Shown piece by piece: positions 28,201 to 39,163 of a DNA stretch of 60,000 nt. Where the stretch lies: contig CAIIXF020000001.1 in assembly GCA_903813345.2 (NCBI GenBank), positions 45,217,885-45,277,884 of the forward strand, given 5' to 3'. Position 1 is the first letter of the stretch, and the number at the start of each line of letters is the position of its first letter. Under the pieces are notes generated by a model. It did no database searches, was not told where the DNA came from, and saw only the letters and a program-made list of their open reading frames with translations. The DNA is from Owenia fusiformis (lineage: Eukaryota; Annelida; Polychaeta; Sabellida; Oweniidae). Made by a program: the position numbers and the translations under genes.

Positions 28201-31200
28201 CAAGACATGACAGGAAGATCCACTGATTTCAACAAACATTGGGACGACCAAAACATAACAGTTTAACACTAGATAATTATCTACGATATTGACGAAAGGA
28301 TTCTTACAATAATGCCAGTGTGTTTGCATTCATTGATTAGATATGTTTCAGTATTTGTCTGGCTGGGATGTCACGGATTCTTTATCTGAAGCTATTGATC
28401 TACAAACTTAAACAATACCTGAACATTACCCGTGACAATACTTCGACTTTTTCCTACATGATAAAATGACTAATCAACTTTCTCCTCTCGTATGCTTTCA
28501 GTTGGTAGATAGTTTTGGTAAAGTAAAGGGTTGGATCGACGCAAGTGAACCGGGGAGCGGAAATTGGATGAAATACGTGAGATCTGCCCCAGATCCAGCA
28601 CAACAGAACATCATGGCAGTGCAAGTTGATGACCAGGTAAATATGACTTAATTAGCAAGAATTTCTTCACTTGAAAAATCACCTAGTATGCCCTTATGCA
28701 GTTATGTGGTTTCCCGGTGAAAAAGTAATTTATACCTTTAATGCACTTGTATCTCCCCTTATGTACTTATGCTTTTTCTACATGTCATATTTTAATGATT
28801 TGTAAGATTTCTGGTTTGAATGTATAGATTACACATTGATTTGTGATAGGAGTTTAAGGTTAACTTCATCACCAAACTCTTTAAGGAAAAATTAAAAGGA
28901 ATTCAGTTAGTCAGGAAATTAACAATTATAATGAAGGGTATTTGAGTAAAAGAAACATTAATAGAGACACCGGAATCATGAATAGATTTTTGCTGAAGCT
29001 ATTTAACTTTGACTATTGACTTGTAGTTCGGTAACCATCATTTTGATACCTGGTTGTCATGGCAACAAAAGTGATATTGTTTGAGAAAGCTGGCAGATTT
29101 CAGGCAATCTCTGGTATCAATGGATGGTTCGATACATCGGTTTATGATTCAGGCTCCTTCAAATAGTCACTTAGTAAACGAATCAATCTTCAATTTTAAT
29201 CCCATTTCCTTTGGGTCCCATCAGTAGCTAGTCAGGATATGACATTCTTTTTACACGTTGATTGCAAGTGGAGAACTTCGTCCCTCATCCTCAATGATGA
29301 AAATCTGACACCCGAACATTTCCTTAATTATTGTACATACTGTAATTGCGTTGGATATGTATGAAAGCAACTTTAAAATTGATGGGATTCATTGACACTC
29401 ATCGGTGACATTAATTAAAACTGTACCTCATTCAGGAAGTTTTTCTTGGGAAGAAACATAGTTGCAATAATAACAATTTCTGTTTGTTTAGAAAATTGTT
29501 AAAGTTAGGTGATTATATTTGGAGCCATCACTATACATCATCATTAGTATCTTGTATGGAGGAAGGAAATTGAATGCAATTTACTTGTCATTGAGTTCTA
29601 CCTCAAAATTATCTAATTTACTGAAAATTGTTATTCCACCAAATTTTGGTTACTTATTTTGTAAAACTGTAATTTATTACACAATTTGAATATTCAATTC
29701 TACAGTTTTTATTGGATATTTGATTTTCCCATCGTCAATTTCTAAAGTCCATTTATGTATCAATTACCGACCTAATTAACCCTTCTCTTAGCCCATGATG
29801 ATTTCTTTGATCCCGTTATTAACTAATATCTTTGATCTTCTTTGCATTAAAGTCCAGGTAAAGTCTTCAAGTTATGTATTGACATGATAAATATCATACA
29901 GAAGTTCAGAAGAAATCAAACTGATCAGGATTAATTAATAACATATATTTATTTAATTGGTAGTAATCCTTAGTCTATGTTCTGGTTATAAATTATATAC
30001 TTGGAAAGTGATGTTATCTCTGCACTGTAGAATAGACTAAACTAATATCATCAAAGCTAGAAGAGCAAACTATTATCTATTAAAGTGATTAGCTGAATAG
30101 GCTCATCCCCATCAAGTGTCAATATGCAGCATTTATCCAATAAACAAATTAGATTATCCTTAGAACCCTTGGTATCTGAATACTTTCTAAATACTGGAAT
30201 TTATTACATTTGACTCTTGAATTAAAGCATTTTTCATTATGTGAATGTATATTTTTCTTGATGATTTCGAAAGGCAAAGGGAAGCATCAAAATGTCACAA
30301 AATCAATTTAATTAATTATAGAACTATAACGTCTTATCGTTTAAAACCATAATTCATAATAAAAAATTACTCATTTCTTTCTCGATTATTGCATGTTGTG
30401 GTTTAGTTGTCACACCTAATACTCAGTTATCATGTTATATCAGTAATCAGTAGTAAAACTGTGAGTTGGAAATGAACATCGCTGCCTTGTTGTCTCTCAC
30501 ATGACACTAATAGCGTGGGTATTACATGGGTATTACGTCAATTTTCGATCTCTCTAGACCAGGTATATAGAGCCTCATGAAGGTTTGGGACCACTTTATT
30601 AGGAACAAACTGTCAGTGGGTAATTTGATAATGATTGGAGATCATGACAATTGTGTTTTGCCTCTCTCTACATGGGATGTCCTTGCATGACTGGCCCAAC
30701 AGTTTTAACCTTACCTTAAGTTTCATTCAGTCAATACTCAATCATCCCTTTCTCTAAAGAATCAAACATTTTCTTGCATTTTTTCTGTGGATAAGGACAT
30801 GTTTTATGTAACACATAAACATACTTGTTATATTTCTTATTCTATCAATTCAGTGGTGTTTTATGAAGAAAAACATTGAATCGCATGTTTAATTGTAGAG
30901 TGGCAGATAACTGAAATTGCATGTATTTTCTAATTGAGGTGGCTCAGAGTTTGCCTTGTGTTTGTGTATTCCCATGATGTCAAGACAGGACTCTGTCTCA
31001 AACAATCAACAACCACTTTGGACAGTAAATGCTCACTGAGCGTGGGAGAGTTTTTTTTCATAGGATTGTTTTCACTTTTCTGACATTGTTTGTGCTTATT
31101 AAGGGTAATTCGATGAAAATCCAATTTTGTTTTGTATATAAGATTCATGGGATTCATTTCCTGAAATATTGCATGATTTTAGTGTCACCATCCTTGTGTT

Positions 31201-34200
31201 CTGATTTAGGGGTTGGAGAGTTCATATCATTTCTTGGAGGTTTTATATTATGTTTGCTCCAATAAAAGACAAAGGTTTGATGTTAGAGTGTTTTATTTGA
31301 TATGAAGCATGTAATTAAAAGTGGTGTGTAATCCGCCATATGGTTTGCTAACTAACCAATCAGTGTCTGCGTAAAGACACTTGAGATATGTAGAGGGTAT
31401 CTTTGGTAACAGGTACACCTTTGATGTTCTTGTCAATCCGAGGTAATTAATACACCAGCTACACCTTAAACAATACATAATCAATTATCGCATTTTGTTG
31501 AACATCCAAATAAGAAAATCACAGTCATTAATCAAAAGGTTCAAACAGAAAATCAACTCCAGAAATCAATATCTTGTCTTTATGGAAAGCGTTGATTTTT
31601 TGGTGTAGATTTAAAGTTTGAAGTGTCCTGTTGTTTTTTGGTCCTCTTTACCAGCATGCTAACACCTTGCTAGACAGTGGGACCCATATGTCTGCAGTAA
31701 ACATCAAACAACACAACTGTTTAATTAATTAACTGTTACCTCCCAACATGAGAGCCAATGTCATAGGGGGCTGTCCTGACTAAATATCTATTTTTTATGT
31801 ACCTGACTCAGAACTGTCCACTGGTCATCGCAAATGGCTACCTTGACAAATTAACCAACATAAACTTCCCAGTCAACTATACATTTTATTTTTGTCAGTA
31901 CAATAGGTAGGGCTCTTAACTGTTGTGGGAAAACCCACATGTTTAATTGATTTGATGGAATTGGATGCACTTGAAAGTAGTCACATAAAGTTTTATGAAT
32001 GCTTGGTTATCTTATCTCTTTATTATGTGTATTTAATGGAGTAAACATTGAGATAAAAAAGTGGCCAATTTTTCGAGTGATTGCTGCTCAAAAGCTCAAC
32101 TTCAATTGAATTAGCTACTCTGTGTAAATAACATGTCATTTCAGGAGAATCTCATGTCATCAAAAAAACTTTGAGATCATCAATGAAAGTATACTTAACT
32201 AAGATGCAAAGGTGTTTTTGTGCGAGTGTCTGGTAATTCTCCTCTATCTGTTTTCTTATGAGACGTGGAATGTTTGGCAGAAGTTAAGGGGTGGAATGAA
32301 ATTAGCATTAAGTCAGTCGTGCCTGAACCACATATACCTGATAAATAATCATTTTCCTTTAATGTCTCTTTTCATTAAAGTAAAAGTGTCATCAAAATTG
32401 ACTAAGATGACCAAAAGTTCATCACCTTTTGGCCTTTGAAAGGGACAAGGTGCTTCTATGGGACAATGCATAATAGAAAGCTGGCCCAAATAGATGAGCA
32501 ATAATTTGTCCATTAGTGGCGGGTTGGGCGTGGCATGGGTCTTATTCTGGACTGACACCACATCCCATCTTATTGAGCCTCTATTATGCCACATTGTCTT
32601 CATGGTGCCCGCTGTAGCGTATACAGTTTCATAACTCACTGGTTATTCAGGAAAGTTGACACTTTTGTCTCCCATTCTCTCAAGACATTCATAGAAAATT
32701 GAATTTCTGGATAGTTAATGTCCCCAGATGGGACGATTCAATGGAACTCATCTTCAAGAATCTCTCAGTATTCTATTCAAACAATACAGGGATAAATTGA
32801 TAAAATTTCACTTGTCATTATTAAATTATTTCAAAGCCACTGGTGGTTGGCATGAAAATCAGAAGATTGAAAAATTATATAATTTAGTTCAAAAGAATTT
32901 TGACTTAGATTTAATATATTATCTCAAAACAAGATTAATTTATTTTGATGAAAAATTATTATTTAATCTTATTTTCACCTGTGAGATTCACCTGTAATCA
33001 GTGGACGTGTCTCACAGGTAAGCCTGTGTGGAGACATGTTGAGGTGTCCTATTTAGCTCAGCAGGTCATAAGTGCTCATAATTACCAGATAACTGTTCAT
33101 TGAATACACTAAAAGTGAAGCACAGGCCAGTCCAGTCAGTCAGTGGCTTGTGGTCAGGCAAACAGGCAAGTTAGATCTTAGGTCCTTAGGCTGGCACCTA
33201 GGTGCACATCAATTAGAATCAGCAATATTTCAAATCTGAAATCTGAATTAAAACATTTAGGAAATGCATTAATTGATGGTTTATTCTGTGTATCGCAGGT
33301 ATTTTACAAGACAGTAAAGGACATTGAGCCAGGAGAGGAAATGTTGTTATACGCTAGAGACGCAGTATATCCTGAGAATGATCTCCACACCATGAAGGGG
33401 GCAACACTTGATGAAGGTAAGAATCGAAAAAATAATTTTCTTCAGTTTATAGAATTTAGTCTTTATTCAAACAAAATAGTGTCAAAAATGAACATGGATC
33501 AATTAAAATTGTTTGTAAGTGGTTATTTTTATATAACGTTTTTTAGATTAGACTGTTGTGCCATATCATCATTAATGAGAGATCTATCTATCTAAAATCA
33601 ATATATTGGCGATCTTATAGATAGTAAATATGTAGATAATTCTGTGATTTACAACACCTGAGATAGCACCATCAGAAATGTCAATCCTTAATTAGATATA
33701 AAGTTCCAACAACTGTATTTTTACCATATGTAGATGGGATACCCAAAAGAAGTAATTTCCTTTTAGCTCTCGTATCTGTATTTGAACAAGCACTTGATAG
33801 ATAATTTTTCATCTGCGTGAAATTCCTTATATATTTTTTTCCTATGGGAGTTAACCAAAAATAGTTCTGATACAAAACAATTTTTATGATAGGATTTAAA
33901 GGAAATAATTATGTTTTAAAGTTTTCCTATCTGCTTAGAAAGATGTATCGATCACAAAAATTAAGGTTTTGTTCCTTATTAATTTGCTGTTTTACCCGAT
34001 CTGACACACGGCCCCTTAACCTCAAGTAGTACAATAAAATGTTTCAATTGATAAAATATGTCTTGCATTTTAATGAATCTTTTATTTGATCAGTTTTATA
34101 GATCTTCTGTGTAAAGATTGGTATAGAGTAATAACTCAAACTGAAGTGATCACAAAGATTCACTTTTATCTTTATTATTTTTTATTTAAAAAACAGTATC

Positions 34201-37200
34201 ATTAGTGCTATTGACTAAAATATATATTGTTACATTTTTAATCTAAATAAAAGAAGGTCAAAGCAATTTCAACAACAAAAAAATGTGTAGTGTACTTTGG
34301 AAATGACTTGAATAGACCTAGTTCATAATCTAGTTAAAAATCTCAGAAAAAATAACCTCATTTCTAATTAATCATTATACATGGAAAACTGTAATTTTGT
34401 GTTAAGTTGAACAATTGATAAATTCTCCACACACATGTCCACTGGTGCCATGTACTGTAGGAAATTCAGAGATAACTGTTACATTTGTAAAAACAACAAA
34501 AAAGAAAAACAAAAGTTTGAGAGTAGTATTAGTTTCTAGACAGGTCTATATTGATTGCTTTGAGAATCTGTATTCACCTGGTAACTTGATATTCAGATTT
34601 TTAACTGATTTACTTTAAAAGTTTATTTATTTCAAACAAACCAGAGATGAACTACCAGATAACGAAGGTTAAATAATTTCACCCTTTATAAATGATAACC
34701 ATTTATGAAGAAGATTGTAAAAGTAACAGATAGCTATTCTTAAAATAAGATTTGATATTGTCAAATGTGATTTATGAATTTGTTTTGTATGTTTTGTATC
34801 ATTGAATAAGATGTTAGTTGTCTATAGAAATCATTTGACAAGTGTTTAAAGTATGGGTGTATGTATAGCCTAGTGTTATATATGACCCTCCACAGATAAC
34901 TATCTCTTATACCTGCTTTATTGCTTGTGTCAATTTTTATTGTTTTATTCAAGTATACCATCCACATAACAGAAATAAAAAGCTTGGATAGTCATAAACC
35001 CCTAGATAAAAGTTGTCCGTCAGTCTCAAGTTGACGCTTCACAAAAAATAAACACATAAAATTTTGAGATGAATTCTTTTAAACTTCAAAGTTGTGATTA
35101 CGGTAGCATATGAATGGCTGGTAGCAGTAGTTAGGACAATTAATGAAATGAAATGCATTGACTCAACTTTTACTTTTAAATGACTCATCTTAAAGCAACA
35201 TCAAAAAACATCAGACATACTCTACTGAATTGTTTAGAATTAATCCATGAAACTTACATTAAGTAAAATACGAAAACCCAAGTGACGACTTTTCTCTTTA
35301 ATAGTAGAGGGATATAAAAGTTTTGACTTTGATCACGAATAATTGAGGAAGCTAAAATGTGTCATCGTGGGGTGATATGCTATGTGCAGTAAGCAAGTAT
35401 GGATGCTACTTGAGACCAGATAGGATACCTCTTAAACTGAGCAGGACTCGTGTCTAATTAAAACAAAGGCATTTCTAATTACAGCGGTAGATCAGACCAG
35501 TCTTATCTTTATAAGAGAGAAGTAAATATGGGGGCAGGTGTTATATAAAGGAGAACAAGATACTATGCTAACAGTAAAGATCACATACTGTCATAATACT
35601 ACCCAAGCATTAATACTCATTCTTAGAAAATATAGACAGAGATTGTCATTGTTGTTATAGAACGAGTGCACCCATGCCAGCAGTGCGGTGAAGTATTTCG
35701 TTCCAAGGTCGCGCTCCGACGACACGAGACCTACGTCTGCAATAACTCCAACGCCATCTTTAGCTCAATCAACAAAGAATTCAAAGAAAACAATCAGCTT
35801 CCAGCAACAATGGAAAGGTAAGACAAGACATATAGTGTAATATAATCAACACGAAAAGTCAAACGAAAGAGAAGGTTATCAAAGACAATGAAGAGAGAGC
35901 TTTCTTTACTGAGATGTGTTCAGTTGACGTCATTGCGACTCTACTTTGATTGTTATCCAAAGCGCATTCTTTCTCACCCCTATTTGTTTACATTTTTAGA
36001 GTGGGAATCTGTTTTTTCAACATGCCCGCCAGTAACAGTATCTGAGCTTTTATAATTGTCTATTGTTGCCGTGGTAATAACATAACAGTACGACACTTTT
36101 TAGCAAAACTCATATAAATCAAAATAAAATTTCAATTTTGAGCATGATTGCTTAAAGGACCCAAGATAAATCCTACATTAGTATGACATACAAAGTTATC
36201 ATTTGATCCATAACATTATTCAAAAACTAATTTAAAATTAAAAAAAATCAGGAAATGTTTTAATATAGATAATTTAAATGCACAATGGATATCTACATGA
36301 TCTAGTCTCAAAGGTGAAGTTGGTAGCTTTCACTTTCAATGGGCCATAATTATGACTGATGGGTCTTGATGAACATTTATGTCATCTCAACTTCACTGTC
36401 CTCTTTGTCAGATACATAAAACTGAGCAAACAACATAAACATACAATAAATAACAATATTGTCTGTTTTAAGAATATTTTAATGAGATTTGAGGATGGAT
36501 ATTTCAAAAGATTATCAGCTTATGTGACTTTATCCACATCTACAATTTTTACAAAAGAAATGATTAACTAACAATGACCTAAACTGGATAACTTGTTCAG
36601 CTATATAAGTTTCTTGTAAATGACTGGATGACTCACTATTAAATAAGACTTTTGATCATTTGAAATTCTATACAATAAATAAAATTGCTCTTTCGATCAA
36701 TAAATGACTGAAAAATAACCTGATCTACAACTATTCCTCATTGACCTGTTCATTTTATTTCTTTGAACAAAAGTGGATATTTTCCACATGTATTTTTATG
36801 TATTCAACATATTTCTGTGTATTCCATATGTTTGTTATATACCCCAAATATTTACCGTATGTATTTCTGTGTTTCAGTGATAACACCTCAGCTTCAATGA
36901 GGGATGATGTATCATTCACAGGCAGTGAGACAGACAGCAAGTCAAGCCTCCCAGCCTCCCCAAGGACAAGCCATCAGGTAAGTTGTTCTCGCATAATTCC
37001 TTACAACAGATCTGTTAATTGCACTCAGCTAAATAGAATTGAAAGCTGTATTCTCTTGTATTGTGTCAACTTAACATTTTAAAATATCCTTATTCTCTCA
37101 TTTGTTAGTTGAAATGTTCATGGGAAAATCTTGATTTTCAATGAAGATATGATATACCTATCACCTATACCTAAACTTAATGATATTTTTCATGTTTTCA

Positions 37201-39163
37201 GTATGACAGCCTTTACTCAGCCGGCCGTTCTGATTTCCCATGTGAGAACTGTGATCGTGTCTTTGCTGACCCCAGTAATCTTCAACGTCACATCAGGTCA
37301 CATCACCTCGGAGCCAGGAGCCATGCGTGCACAGAATGTGGGAAGACATTTGCAACATCTAGTGGTCTAAAACAGCACCAACATATCCATAGCAGTGTCA
37401 AACCGTTCCAGTGTGAGGTGTGCCTTAAAGCCTATACCCAGTTCTCCAATCTTTGCCGCCATAAGCGCATGCATGCTGACTGTCGCCAACAGATTAAGTG
37501 TAAAGACTGTGGACAGGCTTTCTCTACCGTGACATCACTTAGCAAACATAAGAGGTTCTGCGAGGGAGCTATTCGTAATGGGTCCGCCAGATACAACTTT
37601 TCTGCCCCACCAGCTGGCAGTGGAAGCTCTGAGAGGAAATCATCTCCATCTTTCCCTGCCCAACCACCAAACAACCCTGCCTTAGCAGCCGCCAGTGCTT
37701 TCATGAATTTATACGGGCCAAGACCACCATTCCCGTTCTTCCCACCGATTGGCCCAAGTGGGTTTCCACTCCTACCCCCAGGTCACCCCCTAGCAGCCAT
37801 GGCCATGCTCCCCAGAGCTAATCTCCCTACAGCGCCCCAGAGGAGCCCAGATACCCCAGTCTCAGCCAAGACTGAGCCACACTCAAGAGATAACAGTGAT
37901 GCAGGCTCTGAAGCTAGTGACCTGAGTGATCGTGAAAAGCTTGATGAGAAACCTCTTGCCAGCACCCCTAAGGCTACTCTTATCTCTCCAGTCCAATCAC
38001 CAAAGAGTGAACCCAGCATAACAAGCAGTCGCAGTGAGACCTCCACACCAGTTGATTTCTCTATTAAAGTCAAAGAAGATGTAAAAGAAGAAGAGAATGA
38101 GGAGTCTGATGCTATGGACCTATCTAAGCCCACATCTCCAGCTGCAGGTGGTGATATGCCTCTAGATCTCAGTATCAAAACCACTCCCAAAGAAGATATC
38201 CCCACTGAGGTATCCCGCAAGACCCACATATTTGGTGAAGACAAGCCAGAGCCCCCCAAGAAGCCAGTTGCTACCCCCACCTCACTTCACTATGCCTACC
38301 CCCACCTTAACCCCATGCTGCTTGCAGCTGGTATGCAAGGCATGCAGGGTATGCAAGGGGCCCAGATGACTAAGGACAAGATGCGTATGCTACAAGATGT
38401 ATCCAAGATGATGGCATTCTCCCCCCGTTTCAATATGCCAAGCCCTATATTCCCATCATCCAAACCTCCAATGATGAAGATGTCCAAAAGTCCAGAATCA
38501 TTCAACTTCCCCAGCCCTAACAAGAAGGTTTCCAATGACAGATATGCTTGTAAATTTTGCGGCAAGATCTTCCCACGATCCGCTAACCTGACCCGACATC
38601 TCCGTACTCACACAGGCGAGCAGCCATACAAGTGCAAGTACTGCGAGCGTTCCTTTTCCATCTCATCCAACTTACAGAGGCACGTCAGAAACATTCACAA
38701 CAAGGAGAAGCCTTATAGATGTCCCTTGTGCGACCGCAGCTTCGGCCAACAGACTAACCTTGACCGTCATCTCAAGAAACACGAGACTGAAGGTCTCAAT
38801 GTCACCGACTCCCCAATCAATGACAGTGTTGAGGACAAAGACGATGCCTATTTTGATGACATCAGGAACTTCATCTCTGAAGATGGCGTTGATGATGAAG
38901 AGGACACGGATAAGCATTCTAAAGTCAGTGAATACTCAAGCATAGACTCCAGTTACTCCATCACCACACAACTCGCCAAGCAACAGAAAATGCGCCTAGC
39001 AGAGCACAGTGATGAGGGATCTCCTAACAAAAGACCTCGTATAGAAAACAATAATGGTCGCCTAAAGCTTGATTCCGGCTATGCAGATGATGATTGTGAT
39101 GATAGACTATGTACTACTAGCCCTGTACAAACTGTTCCAGTTCCTATGGCTATGACCTCATGA
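876..39163 (+). CDS. PRDM16/MECOM-like: PRDM3/PRDM16 (MECOM/Evi1/hamlet) family zinc-finger regulator, 5'-partial, six exons
   Basis: Nuclear DNA-binding regulator. Family members control cell fate (haematopoietic, neural, brown fat, larval neurons) by recruiting CtBP and chromatin enzymes; some are reported H3K9 methyltransferases. Joined exons 876-1225, 28502-28636, 33299-33416, 35661-35817, 36878-36977 and 37202-39163 give 939 residues plus stop in one unbroken frame, all junctions GT-AG. Residues in order: acidic Asp/His-rich leader 1-57; PR/SET domain about 61-195 (YIPEDIPIP then FELRES, as in vertebrate PRDM3/16); C2HC finger 206-227; Ser-rich linker; fingers from 300 to about 407 including [19 protein letters not shown]; Pro-rich region; PVDFS, MDLS and PLDLS motifs at 569-610; three C2H2 fingers 736-813; acidic [11 protein letters not shown] tail. 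Identity to the PRDM3/16 group is very secure; one ancestral protostome gene cannot be assigned to either vertebrate paralogue. Confidence 0.96.
3064..3142. repeat. two-copy AT-rich tandem duplication
   Basis: The phrase TATTGTAC followed by TATTAATCCTTTTA and AATAAA occurs twice in a row with small differences. It looks like a local slippage duplication. Confidence 0.6.
5640..5690. repeat. small hairpin, 11 bp perfect arms
   Basis: CCAATCAGAGA at 5640-5650 is answered by TCTCTGATTGG at 5680-5690. A similar pair with one mismatch lies at 17766-17847. They look like remnants of one short inverted-repeat element. Confidence 0.5.
8779..8814. repeat. interspersed repeat, copy 1
   Basis: 36 bases starting TAACAAATGGCAGGTGGTGA are identical to 15616-15651. 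Weaker similarity extends about 35 bases upstream (GCATTTGG..., from about 8745 and 15576). A dispersed family with two copies 6.8 kb apart in the same intron and orientation. Confidence 0.7.
9239..9250 (+). repeat. G12 homopolymer
   Basis: Run of twelve G in otherwise AT-rich intron sequence; no gene context. Confidence 0.8.
11150..11290. repeat. AAGAATACAAT-type low-complexity repeats
   Basis: Variants of TTAAGAATACAATAA occur several times over about 140 bases. A degenerate minisatellite with no coding potential. Confidence 0.55.
15616..15651. repeat. interspersed repeat, copy 2
   Basis: Identical over 36 bases to 8779-8814, same orientation. Confidence 0.7.
28502..28636 (+). CDS. PRDM16/MECOM-like: PRDM exon B: centre of PR/SET domain
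   Basis: Acceptor tgctttcag before 28502, donor gtaaat from 28637; 45 whole codons, phase 0 on both sides. The translation runs [27 protein letters not shown], ending QVDDQ. It aligns in order with the vertebrate PRDM3/16 segment containing CIDAS, WLKYIR and NDQ. The exon joins the Trp-Glu end of exon A directly. Confidence 0.95.
28637..33298 (+). other. intron 4.66 kb
   Basis: AT-rich intron with no recognised exon, mobile element or RNA. Open frames at 31029, 32212 and 32728 show no family motifs. Confidence 0.75.
33299..33416 (+). CDS. PRDM16/MECOM-like: PRDM exon C: C-terminal PR/SET domain
   Basis: Acceptor tatcgcag before 33299; donor gtaaga from 33417. Translation [20 protein letters not shown]... 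matches the end of the PR domain, where PGEE-L-L is the hallmark. It ends in phase 1 (one base, g, completing Glu in the next exon). Confidence 0.95.
33417..35660 (+). other. intron 2.24 kb
   Basis: AT-rich; nothing recognised on either strand. Confidence 0.75.
35661..35817 (+). CDS. PRDM16/MECOM-like: PRDM exon D: first zinc finger (C2HC)
   Basis: Acceptor gttgttatag; donor gtaaga from 35818. The translation begins [13 protein letters not shown], with spacing C-x2-C-x12-H-x4-C, so the last ligand is cysteine as in finger 1 of vertebrate PRDM3/16. After the finger comes a polar stretch ending in MER, phase 2. In vertebrate homologues two more C2H2 fingers follow before the CENC finger; they are not in this exon. 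Confidence 0.93.
35818..36877 (+). other. intron 1.06 kb
   Basis: Read in three frames for the C-x2-C...H-x3-H pattern of the missing second and third fingers; none seen. AT-rich, no recognised repeat. Confidence 0.65.
36878..36977 (+). CDS. PRDM16/MECOM-like: PRDM exon E: serine-rich linker
   Basis: Acceptor tgtgtttcag, donor gtaagt from 36978. Completes a split Ser codon, then [19 protein letters not shown] and a Ser/Pro-rich run ending TSHQ, phase 0. No zinc-finger ligands. It occupies the place where vertebrate PRDM3/16 have fingers 2 and 3. Ser/Thr-Pro sites suggest a regulated, unstructured linker. Confidence 0.88.
37202..39163 (+). CDS. PRDM16/MECOM-like: PRDM exon F: fingers, CtBP motif, C-terminal fingers, stop
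   Basis: One uninterrupted exon of 653 codons plus TGA. Acceptor catgttttcag; preceding intron only 224 bp. Three C2H2 fingers (starting CENC, CTEC, CEVC) and a C2HC finger (CKDC ... RFCEG) complete the N-terminal cluster. The Pro-rich middle holds FPFFPP, a GMQ repeat and three CtBP-like motifs, the best being PLDLS encoded at 38159-38173. The C-terminal cluster has three fingers (CKFC, CKYC, CPLC) with the TGEQPYKC linker. The tail is acidic and contains [11 protein letters not shown], conserved in vertebrate MECOM. Vertebrate genes split this region into many exons. Confidence 0.97.
   Translation, partial: YDSLYSAGRSDFPCENCDRVFADPSNLQRHIRSHHLGARSHACTECGKTFATSSGLKQHQHIHSSVKPFQCEVCLKAYTQFSNLCRHKRMHADCRQQIKCKDCGQAFSTVTSLSKHKRFCEGAIRNGSARYNFSAPPAGSGSSERKSSPSFPAQPPNNPALAAASAFMNLYGPRPPFPFFPPIGPSGFPLLPPGHPLAAMAMLPRANLPTAPQRSPDTPVSAKTEPHSRDNSDAGSEASDLSDREKLDEKPLASTPKATLISPVQSPKSEPSITSSRSETSTPVDFSIKVKEDVKEEENEESDAMDLSKPTSPAAGGDMPLDLSIKTTPKEDIPTEVSRKTHIFGEDKPEPPKKPVATPTSLHYAYPHLNPMLLAAGMQGMQGMQGAQMTKDKMRMLQDVSKMMAFSPRFNMPSPIFPSSKPPMMKMSKSPESFNFPSPNKKVSNDRYACKFCGKIFPRSANLTRHLRTHTGEQPYKCKYCERSFSISSNLQRHVRNIHNKEKPYRCPLCDRSFGQQTNLDRHLKKHETEGLNVTDSPINDSVEDKDDAYFDDIRNFISEDGVDDEEDTDKHSKVSEYSSIDSSYSITTQLAKQQKMRLAEHSDEGSPNKRPRIENNNGRLKLDSGYADDDCDDRLCTTSPVQTVPVPMAMTS

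Larger units (their letters stand above)
1226..28501 (+). other. 27.3 kb intron splitting the PR/SET domain
   Basis: AT-rich, with many TAATTA-type cores, and no exon with family similarity found. Short open frames are AT-driven and lack conserved motifs. Only minor repeats are visible: a two-copy tandem at 3064-3142, a 36 bp identical pair at 8779 and 15616, CCAATCAGAGA hairpins at 5640 and 17766, a G12 run at 9239, and AAGAATACAAT low complexity near 11150-11290. No large inverted-repeat transposon was recognised, unlike the GSTK1 introns downstream. Vertebrate MECOM has a giant intron in the equivalent place that carries long-range enhancers, so enhancers here are plausible but unproven. 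Confidence 0.8.

Noticed and set aside
36359-37082. Extra exons for the missing PRDM fingers
   Set aside because: Frames here lack the C-x2-C and H-x3-H spacing. Only 36878-36977 is joined in phase.
37432-38917. Antisense frames opposite the PRDM last exon
   Set aside because: Shadows of the strongly conserved plus-strand zinc-finger exon.
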